From JADGHX01 sp040255575 (GTDB lineage: Bacteria; Pseudomonadota; Gammaproteobacteria; Steroidobacterales; Steroidobacteraceae): 18,252 nt of DNA. The position numbers and the translations under genes are program-made. The notes under the pieces were generated by a model, which saw only the letters and a list, made by a program, of their open reading frames with translations, ran no database searches and was not told the origin of the DNA. Shown here piece after piece: positions 13,161 through 18,252 of this stretch (position 1 is its first letter; each line of letters starts with the position of its first letter). The stretch is from the NCBI GenBank assembly GCA_040255575.1, contig JBDZVF010000067.1:1-18252 (forward strand), in the 5' to 3' direction.

Positions 13161-14590
13161 GCCGCGGCCGCCTGCGTCGTCTTGAAAACCCCGCCGCGCC
13201 GGGCGAGATACCAGATCAGAAGCAGGCCAGGAATGCTGAGTGTGGCCGTGTAGCTGAAGAACACTGGATAACCCACCGCCTCCACCACGAAACCGGAGGT
13301 GCCCTCAAAGAACAACTTTGCGGGCATCGAGTACAACGAAGAGAACAAGGCGTACTGAGTGGCCGTGTATCGCGGACTCGTGAGGCTCGACAGGAACGCG
13401 ATCAGCGAAGTGCCGTGCACCGCCTGCGCCAGATTGTCGAGGCCGTTGATGACACCCAGCGCGGTGAGATTCGCATCGCTCGTCGTGGCGAGCCACGCGA
13501 AGCCGAAGTTCGAGGCCATCATGAGCACGCTGCCCGTGATGAGCGAGCGCAGAAGCCCGAAGCGCGCAATCAGCGCACCGGCTATGACCACACCGATGAG
13601 TGACATGGCGAGGCCATATGCCTTCACCACCGTTGCAATCTGCGTGAGCGTGTATCCGTGACCGAGATAGAACGGATTCGCCATCGGCCCCATCGTGTAC
13701 TCGCTGAGCCGATAAGAGCAGATGAATGCGAAGATGATGAGGCCGAGGCCAAGCCCGTAGCGAGTAAAGAAGTCCGTGACCGGGCAGACGACCGCGCCAA
13801 CGAACCATGCACCGGCCGCGCGCATGCGAGGTGAGAGGTGCGAGTTACGGCTGAGCCACGCCACCACGCGCTCTTCGCTATCCAGCACCTTCGAACGATC
13901 GAGCGAGGGACGCGGCTCGCGGATGAGCAAGGTCGTGAGCACGCCCACGAACGCGAGCACCGCCATCGTGCCGTAGCTCAGCTGCCAATTCGGTTTATCC
14001 AGGGCCTTGAAGTTGTCCGCGATCGCGAATGCGCCGGCACTCGCGGTGATCAGCGCCGTGCGGTAGCCAATCTGATACGCAGCGGCCATCGCGCCTTGCA
14101 GATCGACGCTCACGCTCTCGATGCGCCAGGCGTCGATTGCAATGTCCTGAGTCGCCGCGCAAATCGCGAGCAGTAACGCCCACACCGCAATCGAGAACAC
14201 GCCGGCGGCCGGATGAGCCCACGACATGTTGAACAGGCAGACCGCGATGCCCGCCTGCGCGAGCAACATCCAGCTTCGCCGGCGCCCGAGCCATCGGGTG
14301 AGAAGCGGCAGGGGCACGCGATCCACCACCGGCGCCCAGAGGAACTTGAAGGAGTACGCGAGTCCCACCCACGAGAGCATCCCGATCGTGGAGCGCTTGA
14401 CCCCTTCCAGCGCCAGCCATCCGGTGAGTGTCTGGAAAACGAGATAGAAGGGCAGCCCGGCCGAGAACCCGAGGAACAGCATCGAGAGCACCGGGCGCTG
14501 GCGATAGACGAGGAACGCCTCGACCCATCCGCGCGAGGTGCCGTTCGCCTTGCCGTTCGCTTTCGCCTCGGTATGCGGGGAGGAGCTCAA
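13157..14590 (-). CDS. ampG: AmpG-like muropeptide permease (MFS)
   Basis: AmpG imports GlcNAc-anhydroMurNAc peptides from the periplasm for cell-wall recycling and so influences beta-lactamase induction. The 477-residue protein has about 12-14 hydrophobic segments. It carries the AmpG signature at its N-terminal third: LFLGFSAGLPFYLVFQTLTGWLALEG, GMLSWVGLAYSFKFLWAPVVDR and LGRRRSWMLLAQ. DIAIDAWRIESV is also characteristic. I start it at TTG 14588-14590, which overlaps the TGA of xthA (TTGA); a start at 14749 would lie 160 bp inside xthA and adds unrelated residues. No strong ribosome site is seen, so translational coupling to xthA is likely. Its stop overlaps the Rieske start. AmpG-type transporters are normally alone or near peptidoglycan genes. 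Confidence 0.9.
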   Translation of the reverse strand: MSSSPHTEAKANGKANGTSRGWVEAFLVYRQRPVLSMLFLGFSAGLPFYLVFQTLTGWLALEGVKRSTIGMLSWVGLAYSFKFLWAPVVDRVPLPLLTRWLGRRRSWMLLAQAGIAVCLFNMSWAHPAAGVFSIAVWALLLAICAATQDIAIDAWRIESVSVDLQGAMAAAYQIGYRTALITASAGAFAIADNFKALDKPNWQLSYGTMAVLAFVGVLTTLLIREPRPSLDRSKVLDSEERVVAWLSRNSHLSPRMRAAGAWFVGAVVCPVTDFFTRYGLGLGLIIFAFICSYRLSEYTMGPMANPFYLGHGYTLTQIATVVKAYGLAMSLIGVVIAGALIARFGLLRSLITGSVLMMASNFGFAWLATTSDANLTALGVINGLDNLAQAVHGTSLIAFLSSLTSPRYTATQYALFSSLYSMPAKLFFEGTSGFVVEAVGYPVFFSYTATLSIPGLLLIWYLARRGGVFKTTQAAAA

Positions 14591-15354
14591 ATGTCGTAGT
14601 CCATCGTCAGCGGAGCGTGATCGGAGAATCTCTCCGCGGTGTAGATTGACGCAGAGCGCGCCTTGCCCGCGAGTGATTTGCTCACAACCTGGTAGTCGAT
14701 GCGCCACCCCACATTCTTGGCGCGAGCCTGGCCGCGATTGGACCACCACGTGTACTGATCGGGCAGTGTATTCACTTCACGGAAAGCGTCCACGTAGCCC
14801 GAGTGATCGAAGAGCTGGTCGAGCCACGCGCGCTCCTCGGGCAGGAAGCCGGAGTTCTTCTGGTTCGACTTCCAGTTGCGCAGGTCGATGTTCTTGTGCG
14901 CGATGTTCCAGTCCCCGCACAGGATGTAGTGCCGCTTGCGCCGCCGAAGCCGCGCGAGGTAGGGCGCGAACTCTTCGAGGAAGCGAAACTTCGACGCCTG
15001 GCGCTCCGGGCCCGCCGAGCCCGACGGCAGATAGAGTGACGCCACGGAAAGATCGCCAAGCTGCGCCTCGAGGTAGCGCCCTTCCCTGTCGAACTCGGGG
15101 ACGCCGAAACCCTTCACGATCTTCGTCGGCTCATGCCGTGTGTAAATAGCGACGCCCGCGTAACCCTTGCGCTCGGCGTCGTAGAAGTAAGCCTTGTAGC
15201 CGGAGATGTCGATATCGTGCTCGGCAAGCTGATGGAAATGGGCCTTGGTCTCCTGCAGACAGATGAAATCCGCCTTCTGTTTCGCGAGCCACTTGAAAAG
15301 ACCCTTGCTGGCCGCGGAACGAATGCCGCAGCAGTTCACTGTGATGATGCGCAT
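14587..15354 (-). CDS. xthA: Exodeoxyribonuclease III / Crc-like endonuclease-fold protein
   Basis: The 255-residue protein is a Mg-dependent AP endonuclease and 3' exonuclease of the ExoIII family, acting in base-excision repair. Active-site residues are visible: N7, E35 (CLQETK), Y108 (SLYLP), D148 and N150 (CGDWNIAH), D220 (WRIDYQV), and D245 and H246 (FSDHAPL). The overall sequence is the type that gave rise to Pseudomonas Crc, also found divergent from pyrE, but Crc has lost the catalytic residues while this one keeps them. One oddity is C9 in VNCCGI, where Asn or Asp usually sits beside the metal site. It heads a coupled unit with ampG and Rieske and is divergent from pyrE. The ribosome site is weak. 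Confidence 0.93.
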   Translation of the reverse strand: MRIITVNCCGIRSAASKGLFKWLAKQKADFICLQETKAHFHQLAEHDIDISGYKAYFYDAERKGYAGVAIYTRHEPTKIVKGFGVPEFDREGRYLEAQLGDLSVASLYLPSGSAGPERQASKFRFLEEFAPYLARLRRRKRHYILCGDWNIAHKNIDLRNWKSNQKNSGFLPEERAWLDQLFDHSGYVDAFREVNTLPDQYTWWSNRGQARAKNVGWRIDYQVVSKSLAGKARSASIYTAERFSDHAPLTMDYDI

Positions 15355-15496
15355 GGAGCCGCCGATTCTAAGTGGATCGGATAAAAGTCGCTGCGCGGTT
15401 TTCCCGGGGCCGGCGTTGCGCGGGCGATGGCAACAAGCGTCGTTTCCTCCGTCTGCACCGACCTGGCGCGCGGGCCGCGGCTGCTCAAATCACGCG

Positions 15497-15556
15497 TTGA
15501 CAGCCTCTGGGCCGGGTGGCACCGTGCGGCGCCCTTTCGGGCCCTCATGCCGCCAC
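15497..15556 (+). promoter_or_regulatory. pyrE upstream region: -35 box and leader hairpin
   Basis: A perfect TTGACA lies at 15497-15502, but no good -10 follows at 16-18 bp. Downstream a two-tier hairpin can form: GCCC-TTTC-GGGC (15531-15542) nested in GTGCGGC/GCCG(C)CAC (15524-15530 with 15549-15556). It ends just before the pyrE ribosome site. A pyrimidine-sensitive leader control is possible, as in enteric pyrE, but no leader peptide or T-run is evident. Confidence 0.4.
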
Positions 15557-15572
15557 ATCACGGAGGCCCTTC

Positions 15573-16232
15573 GTGCAGAACTACCAGCTTCGCTTCATCG
15601 ATCTCGCGCTGTCGCGCGAGGCACTTCGCTTTGGCAACTTCAAGCTGAAATCGGGTCGCGAAAGCCCCTACTTCTTCAATGCCGGCCTCTTCAGCGACGG
15701 GGAGGCCGCCGCCGTTCTCGGGCAGTGCTACGCCGCTGCGCTGCTGGCGTCGGGCGTCGAGTTTGATGCGTTGTTCGGGCCCGCTTACAAGGGCATCCCG
15801 CTGGTCGCGGCCACCGCGGTGGCGCTGGCCGAGCATCATGGCCGCAACGTGCCGTTCGCCTTCAATCGCAAGGAAGCGAAAGATCACGGCGAAGGAGGCA
15901 ACGTCGTGGGCGCCCCTTTGCACGGTCGGGTGGTCATCGTCGACGACGTGATCACCGCCGGCACCGCGATCCGCGAATCGCTGGACATCATTCGCAAGGC
16001 CGGCGCGCAACCGGTCGCCGTGGCGCTGGCGCTCGATCGCCAGGAACGCGGCCAGGGCACGCGCTCGGCAGTGCAGGAGCTCGAGGCGGAGCAGGGTCTC
16101 AAGTGTGTGAGCGTGATCACACTCGCTGCGCTCATCGAAGCGCTGTCGTCGGCGGGCGGCGGCTCATCCCGCATTTCTGCGGAGCAGCTCACAGCCCTCA
16201 GGGCCTATCGCGACCGCTACGGCGTCGCGTGA
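15573..16232 (+). CDS. pyrE: Orotate phosphoribosyltransferase
   Basis: PyrE makes orotidine 5'-monophosphate from orotate and PRPP in de novo pyrimidine synthesis. The 219-residue product shows the PRPP-binding loop VVIVDDVITAGTA (120-132), the catalytic loop FNRKEAKDHGEGG (97-109), the FGPAYKGIPL segment (68-77), and the FKLKSGRESPYFFNAGLF N-terminus (23-40). The length is normal. GTG 15573 is selected because CGGAGG lies six bases upstream; the in-frame ATG at 15516 has no such site and adds unrelated residues. It is divergent from the Crc-like exonuclease, an arrangement seen in related bacteria, and is followed after about 70 bp by the DUF4124 gene. Confidence 0.97.
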   Translation: MQNYQLRFIDLALSREALRFGNFKLKSGRESPYFFNAGLFSDGEAAAVLGQCYAAALLASGVEFDALFGPAYKGIPLVAATAVALAEHHGRNVPFAFNRKEAKDHGEGGNVVGAPLHGRVVIVDDVITAGTAIRESLDIIRKAGAQPVAVALALDRQERGQGTRSAVQELEAEQGLKCVSVITLAALIEALSSAGGGSSRISAEQLTALRAYRDRYGVA

Positions 16233-16304
16233 GGCTTGCGGGTGGATTACGGTCCGTCAGAATATGCGCCATCACTCGTCGGGGGCCCGTTTGGTAGTTG
16301 CCGG

Positions 16305-16937
16305 ATGCGCATGAGGCCGCTTCATTTCGCTGTCGCTCTGCTCTGTTTCGTGGGCCCCGCGCTGGCCGCCGAGAAGAGTGGCGTCGGTGCCTACAAGTGG
16401 GAAGACGAAAGCGGCATCACCCACTACGGCGATAGCGTTCCCGCCCAGTACGCCAAGAAAGAAAGCACCGTGCTCAACAAGCAGGGCATGGTGGTGGGTC
16501 GCACCGAGGCGCAGAAGAGCCCGGAAGAGCTGGCCCGCGAAGCGCTCGAGAAGGAAGCGATGATCCGGCAGAAGCAGCACGACAGCTTCCTGCTGACCAC
16601 CTACACGTCGGTGAAAGACATCGAAGCGTTGCGCGACGAGCGGCTCGAGCAGATCAATGGCCAGCGCCGCGCCGCCGAGGCGTACATCGAAACGCTGCAC
16701 GGCCGGCTGAGCACGCTCCAGTCGCGGGCGCTCGGCTTCAAGCCCTACAACGAAAAGCCCAGCGCCCGACGCATGCCCGATGATCTGGCGGAAGACCTCA
16801 TGCGCACGCTGAACGAGATGCGCTCACAGAGAACCGCACTCGCGGCGAAGGATTCGGAGGAGTCCGCGCTGCGCGCCCAGTTCCAGTCGGACATCGATCG
16901 CTATCGCGAGCTGCGGAAAGTCCCGGCCAGCCGCTGA
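16305..16937 (+). CDS. Secreted DUF4124-domain protein with coiled coil
   Basis: The roughly 210-residue product starts with a signal peptide (hydrophobic LHFAVALLCFVGPALA, cleavage near residue 21). The DUF4124 motif YKWEDESGITHYGDSVP follows (about 30-46); it has a conserved W-D-E-G and a tyrosine and is widespread in gammaproteobacterial periplasmic proteins. The rest (about 70-205) is charged and helical, with long Glu/Lys/Arg/Gln heptad-like stretches (LEKEAMIRQKQ, LRDERLEQINGQRRAAEAYIETLHGRLSTL), probably a coiled coil. The biochemical role of DUF4124 is unknown. The start is uncertain between ATG 16305 and ATG 16311, neither with a strong ribosome site. It follows pyrE on the same strand and converges on dut with 15 bp between stops. 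Confidence 0.88.
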   Translation: MRMRPLHFAVALLCFVGPALAAEKSGVGAYKWEDESGITHYGDSVPAQYAKKESTVLNKQGMVVGRTEAQKSPEELAREALEKEAMIRQKQHDSFLLTTYTSVKDIEALRDERLEQINGQRRAAEAYIETLHGRLSTLQSRALGFKPYNEKPSARRMPDDLAEDLMRTLNEMRSQRTALAAKDSEESALRAQFQSDIDRYRELRKVPASR

Positions 16938-16952
16938 AGAACCGGACGCTCC

Positions 16953-17423
16953 TCAGCTGCGGCCGGAATGGCCGAAGCCGCCGGCACCGCGCGACGTGGC
17001 GGCAAAATCCTCGACCACTTCGAGATCCACCTGCACCACCGGCACGACGACGAGCTGCGCGATGCGCTCGCCCGGTTGCACGGTGAAGGGCTCCCGGCCG
17101 CGGTTCCACACCGAGACCATGAGCGGCCCCTGATAGTCCGAGTCGATGAGCCCCACGAGATTGCCGAGCACGATGCCGTGCTTGTGGCCCAGGCCCGAGC
17201 GCGGAAGGATCACGGCGGCGAGCCCCGGATCTTCCACATAGATGGAAAGCCCGGTTGGAAGGAGCTCGGACTTGCCGGGCTCGAGGAGCAGTGGCGCATC
17301 GATGCAGGCGCGAAGATCGAGCCCTGCCGAGCCACTCGTGGCGTAGTGGGGTAGCGGAAAGTCCTTGCCGATCCGCGCGTCGAGGATCCGCACCTTCAGC
17401 GGACGACGATGAGGCTGACTCAC
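16953..17423 (-). CDS. dut: Deoxyuridine 5'-triphosphate nucleotidohydrolase (dUTPase)
   Basis: Dut hydrolyses dUTP to dUMP and pyrophosphate, keeping uracil out of DNA and feeding thymidylate synthesis. The 156-residue trimeric-type enzyme shows all five motifs: AGLDLRA (33-39), PRSGLG (74-79), GLIDSDYQGPL (91-101, catalytic Asp), ERIAQLV (119-125) and RGAGGFGHSG (145-154). The start is GTG 17421-17423, three bases after the coaBC stop, so the two genes are co-transcribed and probably coupled. The coaBC-dut order is widespread in proteobacteria. Confidence 0.97.
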   Translation of the reverse strand: MSQPHRRPLKVRILDARIGKDFPLPHYATSGSAGLDLRACIDAPLLLEPGKSELLPTGLSIYVEDPGLAAVILPRSGLGHKHGIVLGNLVGLIDSDYQGPLMVSVWNRGREPFTVQPGERIAQLVVVPVVQVDLEVVEDFAATSRGAGGFGHSGRS

Positions 17424-17426
17424 GCG

Positions 17427-18252
17427 TCAACCCCGTGCCTGGACGGTGCCGCGCTGGGGTGCGCCAGCCGCCGCGCGCTCTTCGAGCGCTTCGACGATGA
17501 GAGCGATCAGCCGGTCGGCCAGCACGGTCTTCGGGGCCTGGCCGAGGTCATGCCGCGTGGTGCGCGAGAGCACGATCAGATGGTTGTCCTCGCACTCGAA
17601 GGCCTTGGTGTCGCCCACCTCGTTGGCCGCGATCATGTCCAGGTTCTTCTTCAGCAGCTTGGTGCGGGCGTTCTGCTCCACCGATTCGGTTTCGGCGGCA
17701 AACCCGACCACGAGGCGCGGCCGCTCCGGGCTCGCCGCCACGGTCGCCAGGATATCGGTGGTCCGCTCCATCTCGAGGTCCATGCGATCGGAGGCCTTCT
17801 TGATCTTCTGATCTGCCGGTTTCGCCGGCTTGTAGTCGGCCACCGCGGCGGTGGAGATAAAGATGTCGGCGCCGGCGACCTCCTTGAGCACGGCGTTCAG
17901 CATGTCCACGGCGCTGTCGGCGTCGACTCGGCGCACGCCTGCCGGCGTCGGCAGAGCCACTGGGCCGCTCACTAGCACGACCTCGGCACCCGCTCTTTGT
18001 GCCGCCTGTGCGACAGCGAAGCCCATTTTGCCCGAGCTTCGATTGCTGATGAAACGAACAGGGTCAATGCGCTCGCGAGTGGGGCCTGCGGTGATCAGCA
18101 CTCGCTTGCCCTTGAGAGGACCGTTCGGCGTGATCAGGGGAGCCACGCGCTCGATGATTTCCAGCGGCTCGAGCATGCGGCCTTCGCCCACTTCGCCGCA
18201 GGCCTGTTCACCGGCAGCGGGGCCGACGATCTTGACCTTGCGAGACTCGAGC
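17427..18252 (-). CDS. coaBC: Bifunctional CoaBC (partial, runs off the window)
   Basis: CoaBC couples cysteine to 4'-phosphopantothenate (CoaB) and decarboxylates the product (CoaC) in coenzyme A synthesis. The window contains the last 274 codons. The end of the CoaC domain is seen in GPAAGEQACGEVGEGRMLEP, including the active-site cysteine of the PAxGxQACG motif. The full CoaB domain then follows: KRVLITAGPTRERIDPVRFISNRSSGKMG (nucleotide binding and dimer contacts), FISTAAVADYKPA, KIKK, and VGFAAETES. The reading frame is open to the last base of the window, so its start lies beyond. It is followed after 3 bp by dut. Confidence 0.97.
   Translation of the reverse strand, partial: LESRKVKIVGPAAGEQACGEVGEGRMLEPLEIIERVAPLITPNGPLKGKRVLITAGPTRERIDPVRFISNRSSGKMGFAVAQAAQRAGAEVVLVSGPVALPTPAGVRRVDADSAVDMLNAVLKEVAGADIFISTAAVADYKPAKPADQKIKKASDRMDLEMERTTDILATVAASPERPRLVVGFAAETESVEQNARTKLLKKNLDMIAANEVGDTKAFECEDNHLIVLSRTTRHDLGQAPKTVLADRLIALIVEALEERAAAGAPQRGTVQARG

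Overview
This window reads as the chromosome of a high-G+C Gram-negative bacterium. The best fit is a gammaproteobacterium near the Xanthomonadales, Nevskiales or Steroidobacteraceae. That placement is an inference from the coaBC-dut pair, pyrE divergent from a Crc-type exonuclease III, AmpG, MarC, an outer-membrane porin and sigma-54 control. No rRNA or long marker is present to fix the taxon.

Region 1 (1-2463) is an accessory-looking, visibly less G+C-rich stretch. It holds a group II intron reverse transcriptase cut off before its catalytic YADD block, an intact tRNA-Gly(CCC) that almost touches the reverse transcriptase fragment, and a 119-residue unknown protein with a TTG start. A long gene-free stretch follows, with the 5' half of a second tRNA-Gly whose 3' half is replaced by a strong hairpin. 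It looks like a decayed integration or recombination zone at tRNA-Gly.

Region 2 (2464-6315) holds a SAM methyltransferase, a short MetE-like zinc methyltransferase, and a minus-strand pair of membrane-anchored HDOD protein and OsmC-family peroxiredoxin.

Region 3 (6505-10925) is the most interesting part. It has an AcoR-type sigma-54 activator (GAF, PAS-like, AAA+, Fis HTH), an orphan PqqD-like gene downstream of it, and a divergent porin. Sequences with correct -24/-12 spacing lie in front of both pqqD-like and porin. GTGTCA/TGACAC elements sit about 60-90 bp further upstream of each. I propose a small sigma-54 regulon, for example for alcohol or diol oxidation by a PQQ enzyme encoded elsewhere, or for a peptide-modification system using PqqD as a recognition domain. 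No pqqA, pqqB, pqqC or pqqE and no radical SAM gene is visible here.

Region 4 (10935-18252) is housekeeping. It contains trmB converging on marC, a small acidic DUF6763-like protein, and a translationally coupled minus-strand set xthA/Crc-like, ampG and Rieske ferredoxin. Divergent from that set are pyrE and a DUF4124 envelope protein, which converge on coaBC-dut. coaBC runs off the right edge.
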